Origin: a virus
Virus record (IMG/VR): IMGVR_UViG_3300035698_005189
Location: 34,095-98,094 of that record
Strand: one strand, 5' to 3'
DNA: 64,000 nucleotides
Below, piece after piece: positions 47,160 through 55,384 of the stretch. The position numbers and the translations under genes were made by a program. Each line of letters begins with the position of its first letter. The stretch's first letter is position 1. Under the pieces are notes generated by a model. That model searched no databases, had not been told where the DNA came from, and worked only from the letters and a program-made list of their open reading frames with translations.

Positions 47160-48761
47160 CTACTGCGCTGCCTTCTCCAACCAGCCAAGCATGTCGCCAC
47201 CGTTGATGACCTCGGACTCGAAGCACTTCTCCTGGCGGTACAGGCTGAGTCGCTCAGCCGCGTGCCGGGTCAGTTGATCGTGGTGGTCATCCGCAAAGTC
47301 GACCACGATCCCAGCCTCCTTGCCTTCCGACACGGTGAGCACCCGGAAGTAGTCCTGTACGACCCGAATCCGACTGCGACCGCCAGCAGCGTAGACCATC
47401 CCATCGGCGGCTGGGATGTCCCGGCCCTCACCGATCACTGAGGTTCCGATCACGACTGAGACCTTATGGGCCTGGAGGTCCAGGAGCGCCTGGGTAGCTG
47501 CTTTGTTGTCGCGTCCATCCACAGCCACCGCCCCGGGGATGGCTCGCGCCAGCGCCTCGGCATGGAGGACCTCCCGGCACAGGACCAGGACTCGTCGCCC
47601 GGCCTTGGACATGGCGTAGGCTGCGTCAGCGATGAGGCCGTTTCGCCCAGCATGGTTGACCACGCCGAGCCGGTAGGCCTCGTTGCCGCTGGCATCGGAC
47701 CAGCCGCCGACCCGGACCATGGCTACCTTGGCTGGCGTGACGAAGCCGAGGTCGACCATGTCGGACACAGAGCGCCGGTAGGCAGTGCGCCCGATAACGC
47801 TCCGCATGAGAAGGTCGAGGCCGTCGTCTCTGTAGTTGGTCCCTGTGAGGCCAAGCCGATACCGGGCGGTGGCGGCTGCCATGGCGACGTCGCGCCAGGT
47901 GTTCGACGCGCCGTGGTGGAACTCGTCAAACACCAGGACCTGGCGGGCCCTGATCCCGGCCATCCCGGGACATGCGATGCGGCGGCCTCGCTTGTCCTTG
48001 CCCGGGCGTCGGCCAGCTGCCGTCTGGGGTGTGGCGACCCAGATATCGGCTGCGTCGAGCTTCCGCTGAGCCACGGCGCTCTTCGCTCCGCCGCCGGTGA
48101 CCCTTACGATCTTAGCGTCTGGGAGCACCTCGGACAAGGCGATGACGGTCTGGCCTGCCAGGCCCACCGTGGGTGCGATCCAGAGGGTCGGGAGGCCGAG
48201 CCTACCGACGAAGGCCGCGCCGATACGAGTCTTGCCTGACCTGGGTGGGAGGTCCACCGTCCCGCGTCCTGTGATCATCACTGAGTCAACGGCTTCGGCC
48301 TGGTACGGTCGGAGGGGGACCGGGGGGCCGTACTGACCCGGACGGAGGGCGACGTCTTCTCGCTCGTCGATGATCTGGGTGGTCGAGTACATCTGATGGT
48401 CAATCGCCCTGACAACGTGCTTGAGTAGCCCTGTGGGGAACACACCGTCTACGCCGACCATCGTTTTCCAGCCGTCCCACAGGCCTGGGGAGCGCAGGAC
48501 CGATTCGAGCTGCGCGGGTGTGAGACCCTCAAACTGTGTATCGTGCATGATGGCTGCAACGTCTGGATCGCCTTCCAAGGCCAGGATGTCCTGGGCGGTG
48601 CCGTGGCGGCGATGCGTAGAGAAGAAACCCTTGATGGCGGCCTGGACCTGGCGGGGTGGCCGATCCTCCGCCCGGTACGACACAAACTCCCTGACGACGT
48701 CCAGGGTTGCCCGGGTACACTCCAGCCGGCTGGTGGCGTTGCCGACCCTGACGGTAGTCAT
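47160..48761 (-). CDS. SF2 DNA helicase (UvsW/ResIII-type)
   Basis: Start set at the ATG at 48761 (TGACATG junction). Motif I is VDLPPRSGKTRIG, Ia TLWIAPTVGLAGQT, II VFDEFHH (DEFH), III LGLTGTNYR, IV VLVLCREVLHAE, V VVIGTSVIGEGRDIP and VI YAAGGRSRIRVVQDYFRVLT. The 533-aa size suits a UvsW-like enzyme, which remodels branched DNA and switches replication mode. It is next to the winged-helix genes. Confidence 0.85.
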   Translation of the reverse strand: MTTVRVGNATSRLECTRATLDVVREFVSYRAEDRPPRQVQAAIKGFFSTHRRHGTAQDILALEGDPDVAAIMHDTQFEGLTPAQLESVLRSPGLWDGWKTMVGVDGVFPTGLLKHVVRAIDHQMYSTTQIIDEREDVALRPGQYGPPVPLRPYQAEAVDSVMITGRGTVDLPPRSGKTRIGAAFVGRLGLPTLWIAPTVGLAGQTVIALSEVLPDAKIVRVTGGGAKSAVAQRKLDAADIWVATPQTAAGRRPGKDKRGRRIACPGMAGIRARQVLVFDEFHHGASNTWRDVAMAAATARYRLGLTGTNYRDDGLDLLMRSVIGRTAYRRSVSDMVDLGFVTPAKVAMVRVGGWSDASGNEAYRLGVVNHAGRNGLIADAAYAMSKAGRRVLVLCREVLHAEALARAIPGAVAVDGRDNKAATQALLDLQAHKVSVVIGTSVIGEGRDIPAADGMVYAAGGRSRIRVVQDYFRVLTVSEGKEAGIVVDFADDHHDQLTRHAAERLSLYRQEKCFESEVINGGDMLGWLEKAAQ

Positions 48762-48762
48762 G

Positions 48763-49218
48763 TCAGATCCTGGGGGTCGTGTCAGCGACACGGCCCTCGG
48801 GGATAAGACTTGTCTTATCCCGGTTGTCTGTTCCTCTTGTCTGTTCCCACCTGACAGCGCTGTCCCTCGTACGAATGTCAGGACTGTCCCCTATACGACG
48901 TGAGATGGGGGTCAGGATCGCATATTGCTGCCTGATCTGGCTAACATGGTGGGCCTCTTTTAGGATGAGGTCGGCTGCCTCGAGTTCAGCCAGGGCACGC
49001 GACACCGACCGTTCTGAGATGCGGGCATCCTTGGCCAGGGTGGTCCGCTTTGGGTCGCATCGTCCAGTCTTCCAGTTGAAGTGCCCCATGAGTGCGATCA
49101 GGGTGAGGATGCCGCTACGACTGAGGGCGGAGAACTCGGGGGAGCCGGTGACGCACTGACGTAGGATGGCGAAGCGGTCATCTGGCGGAAGGTCGCGCCT
49201 GATATCGAACTGGTGCAT
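48763..49218 (-). CDS. Winged-helix DNA-binding protein (HTH_36-like; 151 aa)
   Basis: Residues about 30-95 read SGILTLIALMGHFNWKTGRC, DPKRTTLAKDARISERSVSR and ALAELEAADLILKEAHHVSQ: a helix-turn-helix of the type in phage replication organisers ('LL.La.h.n..G.c.ps...La....iS.rsv.R.l..Le..gli'). The C-terminal tail is basic and disordered. Its place before the SF2 helicase and DnaB/primase suggests a role in replication initiation; a transcription regulator is the alternative. Confidence 0.7.
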   Translation of the reverse strand: MHQFDIRRDLPPDDRFAILRQCVTGSPEFSALSRSGILTLIALMGHFNWKTGRCDPKRTTLAKDARISERSVSRALAELEAADLILKEAHHVSQIRQQYAILTPISRRIGDSPDIRTRDSAVRWEQTRGTDNRDKTSLIPEGRVADTTPRI

Positions 49219-49503
49219 TTACGCCTCTACAACCAGGGAGGTCATCTCGGTGCTTCTGATGAGTCCGACTGCTGTCGCCTCAGTCATGCCGGCTACGGTC
49301 TCTTCGGGGGTCAGCCCAGTCTCACGAGCCAGGTCGGTCCAGGTCGTCTGGATCTCACCTGTGCCCGGGTCCACCGCCCAGCGGACGAAGATGTAGACGA
49401 GCAGTCCCTCGCGGGACAGCCCGATAAACGCTTGCGACTCGAGCACTTCGGCGTAGATCAAGACGAAGCGCATACCCGGGAGGACGTTCTGGGCAGCGGA
49501 CAT
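49219..49503 (-). CDS. Small winged-helix-like protein (94 aa)
   Basis: Residues about 15-75 (YAEVLESQAFIGLSREGLLV, WTDLARETGLTPEETVAGMT) resemble a winged helix like that of the next gene. It abuts that gene with no gap. A stem-loop at 49510-49544 covers its ribosome site, so its translation may be controlled. Confidence 0.6.
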   Translation of the reverse strand: MSAAQNVLPGMRFVLIYAEVLESQAFIGLSREGLLVYIFVRWAVDPGTGEIQTTWTDLARETGLTPEETVAGMTEATAVGLIRSTEMTSLVVEA

Positions 49504-49509
49504 GGCTCA

Positions 49510-49544
49510 CCTCCAGGCCGGTCTGTCGCCAGCCGTCCTGGAGG
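49510..49544 (-). promoter_or_regulatory. Stem-loop sequestering a ribosome-binding site
   Basis: On the minus strand CCTCCAGG (49544-49537) pairs with CCTGGAGG (49517-49510); the second arm contains the GGAGG ribosome site of the gene starting at 49503. Pairing would hide it, suggesting translational control by an RNA-binding protein or by transcription timing. Confidence 0.5.
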
Positions 49545-49554
49545 TTGCCTCGTC

Positions 49555-49797
49555 TCAGTCCTCGTCGAACAAGTCGACGGCGGTCGCCAGGCCGATGCGG
49601 AAGCCGGTCTGAGCCAGGCGATGCATCTCTTCGGCAGTCACCTGCAGGTCGGACACGGCCACCAAGATCTCTTCGGCGTAGGCCTTGAGGGCTTCGCGGA
49701 GGTCGACGCGCTCGGCTTCGGAGAGCTGCGGGCGGCGGATGCGGATGCGCTTCAGGAGGTTGCGGATCGGGGTCTTGCGATTCTTGTCTTTCGACAT
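49555..49797 (-). CDS. Small helical protein with basic N-terminus (80 aa)
   Basis: Reads MSKDKNRKTPIRNLLKRIRI, then SEAERVDLREALKAYAEEIL and VTAEEMHRLAQTGFRIGLAT, ending DLFDED. The acidic/basic helical layout suggests a DNA- or protein-binding role. No family recognised. It lies at the border of tail and replication genes. Confidence 0.6.
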   Translation of the reverse strand: MSKDKNRKTPIRNLLKRIRIRRPQLSEAERVDLREALKAYAEEILVAVSDLQVTAEEMHRLAQTGFRIGLATAVDLFDED

Positions 49798-49830
49798 GGA
49801 GGCTCCATGGGTTGGGTGGTCGGTCAGGGG

Positions 49831-51201
49831 TCAGGCGGGGCCAAGCTCGGCAGTAGCGAATACCACGATGCCGCCATAGATGACAGGCCCGTTTCCGTCG
49901 ACGGTGCCTTCGGACCGGAGGATCAGGCGGTGGTCGTAGGTGTTGTCAGGGCTCTCGTGGCTGATGATCAGGGTATCGAGGTCAGGTAGGACAGCAGGCC
50001 CCAGCTGGTTCCCGCCGTTGATGATCCCGGTCGCGTGCGTCACCCAGACACCCGCGAAGGCGGTGTTGCCGACCCGGTACTGGTAGGACCAGACGATTCG
50101 GTTAGCCGCGTTGATCTCGGCGGCTACTGTCTGCTGGTTCCAGGCAATAACGATAGCCGTAACGTAGGCGTCGGAGTCGTCGAACGAATACTGCCCGAAG
50201 ATGGTGTTGAAGTCGAGGATCAGGTCAGGCCCGGCGGCGTCACCAGCCTCGTAGCCGAGGTAGGCTGGGGCGGTCCCGTCGTTATTCGGCCCGAAGCGAA
50301 CCGTGTGGCCGTTGGTGGAGTAGCGGTCCCACTGGAGCTGAGCGAAGGTCCAGCGCTTGGGAACCGCCTTGTCGACGTCGAACTCCGGGAAGTCGCCGAT
50401 GATGCAGCCTGCACTGAAGGTCGGCTGGGAGCCGTGCGGGTCTACGGTGTCGGCGGCGTGCACGGCGTAATCTTGCAGCGTGTAGAGAGGCAGCTCGTAC
50501 CACTGATGTCCTGAGCCGATAATCGCAGCCAGCTGGGTGCGGACGGCCTGCACCCAGGTATGGAGGTCCTTGACTCCGTTCAGCGTACGAGTGAAGGAGC
50601 GGTCGGTGCCTCCGCCCCACTCCGCTGGGTAGCCGGCGGTGGAGTCGCCCTCGAAGAACAAGTAGCCGCCTGGGACGATGGCCGAGACTGCGGCCCCGTT
50701 CCAGGTGAAAGTGCCAGTCGCAATCCACTCAGCGCCGGGCGTGGCGACTTCGGCCCGCACATCCCACGCAGCGACGTACCTGGTGTCCGTGGACGTCGGC
50801 ACCTCAGCGCTGAGGGTGTCATTCCATACGACCCGGCTGCCGACATCGCCAGCGGTGAACGACGGGCGGACCCAGACGCTATAGGCGGCAGCCGGCCGAC
50901 CAGTCATGTCGACGATCTGGCTGGCCTGGCCCTCAAGGCCGAACAAGGTCCCGCGCTCGATGGTGCCGTCATCGAGGACATCCGACGTGCAGCCGACTCC
51001 CGCTGTGACCTGGACCTCGGCTGGGTTGGCCGTGGCGGCGCAGACGAAGACACCCATGAGTCGGGAGTTGTCGCCTCCATACAGGAAGGCGCGAATAGCC
51101 GACCTCGTCTCGGACCTGGCTCCTGACTGGATGGCCAGGACGTCTGGGCGGTCGAGGCGCTCGCCAGGGATGAGTCGGACGCGATCTCTTGGGGTAGCCA
51201 C
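49831..51201 (-). CDS. Probable tail fibre or baseplate-attached protein (456 aa)
   Basis: Last gene of the tail block. It has no helical or enzyme motif; the sequence is beta-rich with many Gly, Thr, Asp and aromatic residues (SGHQWYELPLYTLQDYAVHA, HTVRFGPNNDGTAPAYLGYE), as in phage fibres and receptor-binding proteins. A GTG start lies at 51201. Position after the baseplate I-like gene fits a fibre. No family assigned. Confidence 0.55.
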   Translation of the reverse strand: MATPRDRVRLIPGERLDRPDVLAIQSGARSETRSAIRAFLYGGDNSRLMGVFVCAATANPAEVQVTAGVGCTSDVLDDGTIERGTLFGLEGQASQIVDMTGRPAAAYSVWVRPSFTAGDVGSRVVWNDTLSAEVPTSTDTRYVAAWDVRAEVATPGAEWIATGTFTWNGAAVSAIVPGGYLFFEGDSTAGYPAEWGGGTDRSFTRTLNGVKDLHTWVQAVRTQLAAIIGSGHQWYELPLYTLQDYAVHAADTVDPHGSQPTFSAGCIIGDFPEFDVDKAVPKRWTFAQLQWDRYSTNGHTVRFGPNNDGTAPAYLGYEAGDAAGPDLILDFNTIFGQYSFDDSDAYVTAIVIAWNQQTVAAEINAANRIVWSYQYRVGNTAFAGVWVTHATGIINGGNQLGPAVLPDLDTLIISHESPDNTYDHRLILRSEGTVDGNGPVIYGGIVVFATAELGPA

Positions 51202-51210
51202 TGTGGACTC

Positions 51211-53031
51211 CTACGGCATGACGATGGCGAGCACACCGGCGACAGTGAGAAGGTCAAGGACCTCCTGCACTCCAGCGGCGGGATCGTACAGGTAGAGAGG
51301 ACCCGGGTCGGCCCCGGCCTCACCGGCGTCGGCCATGATCTCGGCTGACGGGGTGGTCGTGTAGTCGACCAGGACGTTGACAGGGAGAGGGACCTTGGTC
51401 GTGAGTGTCAGTCCAGCGACAGAGACCCTTAGCACGGCGGCTGTGCTCGACGCACTCGGGAAGTCCGGGCGCAGGGTCCAGCCGACACCAGGACTGGACG
51501 AGAATACCGCGCCGGTCAGCCTGACTTCGTAGTCGGAGATGACCTCAGCGACAGGGTAGGTACCGGCACCGGGGCCTGTTAGGATTACGACGGTGTGGCC
51601 TACCATCCAGCTTCTGAATATGTCGTATTCCGCCGTCAGGACGTCCGGATCGCCTACGTTGGTGCTCCCGGTCTCTACAGGCCGACCAAGGTAGGCATCC
51701 GTGAGGCCGTATACCTCCAAGATCTCCCACGTCTGGACCCCGCCGATGGTCACCCAGCCACCGACGTCGCTGGCTACCCACTCGCCTGTAGGCGAGATGA
51801 GGACTGTCGGCCGGATGGCGAGTGTATAGACGGTGAAGCCGTAGGATGTGTAGTTGGTGGCGGCCCGGGTAGGGTCGGCCGCGTCCCAGATCCCGTAGAC
51901 CACAGAAGGCGCATGAGCGATATCGACTGTGACTATGGATGTGCGGGGCTGGGATTCGCCGCCGACGAGGTAGCCCCGACCCGACGGGGCTGCGCCACTC
52001 GAGGCGGTGGAGCGGACGAAGACCCTGGAGGGGTAGGTGACTGGATCTTCGTAGAGTTCGTAATTTCCTACCCCCAGAAGGGCGTCGAGAACCTTCGTAA
52101 TCCCGTACACGGTGCCTGCGTCGGCGAAGGCCATCGCCATGATGATGAGCCGGTAGGTTGGGTCACCAACCCCTGCTGGGCGATTCAGGCCGTAGTTGCG
52201 GCCGATGACGTCCAGGTCTACGCCTTCGGCGTGAGCGACGAGGAACGACAGCCGGACAAGGTCGAGATCTGTCCGGGTGCGGGACACGTCCAAGCACGAC
52301 GCACCAGCCACGATGGCGATAGGGAACCCAGCAAGCCCTGTCTCTGAGTCCACCAGCCCCGTGAGGGTGGTTGCGGTGCGCCCGGAGTAGGCTCCCACGC
52401 GCCCAGAGACTGCCACCAGCCCAGAGTTGGGCCATCGGTGGGTACCGAGGACCGGGAGCGTTGAGACGCCAGCCAGGAGGTCTGAGGACGTTATCGTCAT
52501 CATCGCGCCCGAGGTCGCGTCGATCTCGTCTGCGATGGCTGACAGGAGGCTACCCAGTAGTCCCACCTCACCGACCGTAGCCACTTCGTCTTCTACGCGG
52601 TACGGACCAGCTGCCCGGGGAGGTGGATGGGCGGATCGCATACCATACAGGCGGGAAGCCCAGGCCCGGGGCACGACGGTAACGGCGGCTGTCGCTGTGA
52701 AGGTGGAGCCGTCTGAGCCGTCTACCCGCAGGTCGTAGGTCCCGGGAGCCACCGGGGGCGACACGAAGTCAGCCTCGAGGCCGTCGGACGTGTAGGCGAC
52801 GTTGCCGGACCCGACCACGCCCGAGTAGCAGGCTACGTCCACGCCCCCGACGATCAAGAAGAACTCGAGGCCAATCCCGGTAGGGAACGACCCCACAGCC
52901 GTAAGTTCCCAGCCTCCGTCGTCGGCGGGCTCACCATCGATGTGGTCGATGGCCAGCGGAGCGGTAGTCGGTCCAGACAGGATGGCGTCCGACAGAAGCT
53001 CTACCGCGTGGAGGGGCGGGAGGGTGAGCAC
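51211..53031 (-). CDS. Baseplate protein I-like (tail protein I-type), with N-terminal Ig-like region (606 aa)
   Basis: The N-terminal 120 residues look like an IPT/TIG or Ig-like fold (TYDLRVDGSDGSTFTATAAV). The middle reads SLLSAIADEIDATSGA ... LVRLSFLVAHAEGVDLDVIG then RNYGLNRPAGVGDPTYRLII, the pattern of P2 gpI/DUF2313-like baseplate proteins ('...D.lG..ygl.R..g.sD..YR.li'). It follows the J-like gene and one further gene in the usual J-then-I order. The C-terminal part is beta-rich. Confidence 0.65.
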   Translation of the reverse strand: MLTLPPLHAVELLSDAILSGPTTAPLAIDHIDGEPADDGGWELTAVGSFPTGIGLEFFLIVGGVDVACYSGVVGSGNVAYTSDGLEADFVSPPVAPGTYDLRVDGSDGSTFTATAAVTVVPRAWASRLYGMRSAHPPPRAAGPYRVEDEVATVGEVGLLGSLLSAIADEIDATSGAMMTITSSDLLAGVSTLPVLGTHRWPNSGLVAVSGRVGAYSGRTATTLTGLVDSETGLAGFPIAIVAGASCLDVSRTRTDLDLVRLSFLVAHAEGVDLDVIGRNYGLNRPAGVGDPTYRLIIMAMAFADAGTVYGITKVLDALLGVGNYELYEDPVTYPSRVFVRSTASSGAAPSGRGYLVGGESQPRTSIVTVDIAHAPSVVYGIWDAADPTRAATNYTSYGFTVYTLAIRPTVLISPTGEWVASDVGGWVTIGGVQTWEILEVYGLTDAYLGRPVETGSTNVGDPDVLTAEYDIFRSWMVGHTVVILTGPGAGTYPVAEVISDYEVRLTGAVFSSSPGVGWTLRPDFPSASSTAAVLRVSVAGLTLTTKVPLPVNVLVDYTTTPSAEIMADAGEAGADPGPLYLYDPAAGVQEVLDLLTVAGVLAIVMP

Positions 53032-54018
53032 TTAGATCTCCTTGGTGGAGGTGTAGTCGGTGAGACGAAGGCTCCCGTCATAGGTGCCGGTGACGGCATA
53101 CTTCCCGACCGCCAGTGCCCAGGGGGCGGAGTCGGCCAGGAGGTCGGCCTTGGAGTCGTACACCAGGACGATCCCTGCGGTGGGCTGGCCGTCGGCGTTC
53201 CAGGCCGAGTTGACGGCGCGCACGTTCGACTGACGGAGCCCAAGCATCCGCTTGAGGTCGTCACCCAGCGAGCCGCCGGTGTGACCAGCGACCGACTCTT
53301 CCAACATCTCGAACGCGGTCGGGTCGGACCCACTCTGGATGTACAGGAGATCGCCGATGGCGATGCCGCCGGAGATGGCGGCTCCGGTGAGGGTCCTGAT
53401 CTCGAACCCGTTCGGGCCGGCGCTAATGGTCTGGACTCGTACCGGAGTCAGGCGGGGTCCTGGCTGCGACAGGATACCGAAGCGGCCCTCATGGACTGCG
53501 GCCCGGGCGGGGGTGGCGGTGGCGGCGGCGAACTTGAGCCCAGGCACATCGTTGGCGGTGCAGACGTGTTGGTCGGTCACCTCGGAGAACGAGGTTAGGA
53601 GGTGGACTGCGCCCCACTGATCCGAGAAGGTGCTGGCCCCGAGGGTGTAGTCGGCTGGCTTCGCGGAGAAGACCTCATGGGCGGGGTCAAAGGCCAGCTC
53701 GATCGTGATGTACTGGAGGATGGGGGTCACAGCTTCTACGACGTGGAACGTGTAGCCGTCGGCGAAGGAACCAGTGTAGCCCAGCGACCCGCTTGGGATC
53801 AGGTACTCGTACACCCCAGGCAGGTTGACAGCGTCGGGCTCGGTCAGGGCGTTTACGACATAGGCGTTGGCCCAGGAGGCTCCACCAACCGCCAGATACT
53901 TTCCATCGGCGTTGCGGCGGATGGCGACCGTAGGGGCCAGGGCAGGAACTCCAGCGCCTGCTACGACGATGGCAAGTGAGACCTTGATCTTTTTCCATCG
54001 CTGGACTTCGGTAAGCAT
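53032..54018 (-). CDS. Hypothetical structural protein in baseplate operon (328 aa)
   Basis: TAAATG and TAAGTG junctions join it to its neighbours. The sequence is beta-rich (LGYTGSFADGYTFHVVEAVT, GDLLYIQSGSDPTAFEMLEE). Position between baseplate J and I-like genes suggests a baseplate or fibre-connector protein. No family recognised. Confidence 0.55.
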   Translation of the reverse strand: MLTEVQRWKKIKVSLAIVVAGAGVPALAPTVAIRRNADGKYLAVGGASWANAYVVNALTEPDAVNLPGVYEYLIPSGSLGYTGSFADGYTFHVVEAVTPILQYITIELAFDPAHEVFSAKPADYTLGASTFSDQWGAVHLLTSFSEVTDQHVCTANDVPGLKFAAATATPARAAVHEGRFGILSQPGPRLTPVRVQTISAGPNGFEIRTLTGAAISGGIAIGDLLYIQSGSDPTAFEMLEESVAGHTGGSLGDDLKRMLGLRQSNVRAVNSAWNADGQPTAGIVLVYDSKADLLADSAPWALAVGKYAVTGTYDGSLRLTDYTSTKEI

Positions 54019-55383
54019 TTAGATGACCTCGATGTTAGCGAGCGTGATGCGCGCCAGTTCGCCGTCACCGATGGTCACGTTGGCGGCTGGGGTTGCGAAG
54101 GTGACGTCGTAGACACCAGGGACGGCCTTAGCGAGTCGGATCAGCTCCGACAGGACGATATCGCCGTTGATCCCGAGGCCGTTGATATACCTCGAGATGG
54201 CAGCCGCGACGGCGACCTGAAGGGCGGACAGGTAGTAACCTGTGAGGGGGACAATGGTACACGATACTACCTGCTGGAGGACCACGGGCGGGAGCACGGC
54301 GCAGGCGATGCCGGCGGCCCGGTATCCGGGGTAGTTGGTCGGGTCGGACGGGTCGCCGTCCTCGATCTTCTGGACCTCAGCCAGCAAGCCGACCCACCAG
54401 GAGTATTCGACGTCGACGGCGTCGAGTGCCGTGAGGCCGGCTGGGTAGATCGTGGGGTCGAGCGTGATGAGTGAGCGCGGGCGATAGAGGGTGTAGTCTA
54501 CACCCTCGACCAGAGTCACAGCGTTCACGCGGAAGGTGACCACGGTTCCCGGGACGGTTGGCTTGTTGGCGAATGACATGCGGACCTCGCCGCCGCCGGC
54601 AGCTGCCAGGATCACCTCTGGGGAGCCGTAGTTGTCCTCGACATGCTCGATGGTCCCGGCCCCGTCGTCGACGTAGATATCGAACGACCCGACATACTCG
54701 ACCACCTCAGCCGACACTACCCGCCCGTATCCGTCCAGGCTGGCGAGGAAGGCGGCGTACTTGACGGCTTCGACGACACCCCGGGGGAGGGAGCGCACAT
54801 AGGCCCGGATACGGGATCTGAAGTCGGGGTCCGACTCTTCGTCGAGCCCACCAGTGGCGGCGGTCGGGTTTGTCCCGCCGGTGATACCTGAGATGGGGTC
54901 GATCTCGGTGATGGTGCCAGCGTCGGCGTTGGAGGCCAGCCCTGCCTCTGACGCCACGATACCGACAGGCGCGGTGACAGAGAGACCGGCTACCATGGTG
55001 GCGATAGCCGTCGTTACGAACTCGGCCCCGTCATCCGGAACGCGAACCTTCCAGCCGGCGGGGATATTGATGGTCCCGACGATGCCTGGTCGCGTGAAGG
55101 TGTAGGTGGCGGACGACTCCACAGCCCCAATCCGCTCCACTTCGTCTGGGTTGTAGTCCATCCCACGCTCGTCGAGGTCGTCTCCGACAGCCGTGTCGAT
55201 ATCCCAAGTCCTCTGGAGGCGACCGGCCTGGAAGTTGACGTCGTCGAGTTCTCGGGCAGTAGCGGTGAGGGCGGTGTGAATGCCACCACCTGGCTCGAGG
55301 TCGGTGAGGGTTGACCGGGCCACCACGCGGGAGGCCATTCGTCTGAGGATGCCTGCGTAGGTCTTGGGTTCGAATCGCGACAT
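54019..55383 (-). CDS. Baseplate J-like protein
   Basis: Start at the ATG at 55383 (overlap with the upstream stop). It shows the Baseplate_J layout: TWDIDTAVGDDLDERGMDYN (the 'a.g..LD..a...g..R' motif), IPAGWKVRVPDDGAEFVTTA, then TGGLDEESDPDFRSRIRAYV and LPRGVVEAVKYAAFLASLDG. The family forms the wedge of contractile-tail baseplates. Length 454 aa is normal. Confidence 0.85.
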   Translation of the reverse strand: MSRFEPKTYAGILRRMASRVVARSTLTDLEPGGGIHTALTATARELDDVNFQAGRLQRTWDIDTAVGDDLDERGMDYNPDEVERIGAVESSATYTFTRPGIVGTINIPAGWKVRVPDDGAEFVTTAIATMVAGLSVTAPVGIVASEAGLASNADAGTITEIDPISGITGGTNPTAATGGLDEESDPDFRSRIRAYVRSLPRGVVEAVKYAAFLASLDGYGRVVSAEVVEYVGSFDIYVDDGAGTIEHVEDNYGSPEVILAAAGGGEVRMSFANKPTVPGTVVTFRVNAVTLVEGVDYTLYRPRSLITLDPTIYPAGLTALDAVDVEYSWWVGLLAEVQKIEDGDPSDPTNYPGYRAAGIACAVLPPVVLQQVVSCTIVPLTGYYLSALQVAVAAAISRYINGLGINGDIVLSELIRLAKAVPGVYDVTFATPAANVTIGDGELARITLANIEVI

Positions 55384-55384
55384 A

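Noticed and set aside
55365-55383. GGTTCGAATC, a tRNA T-loop-like string
   Set aside because: It is the first codons of the baseplate J gene; no acceptor or anticodon stem can be formed around it.
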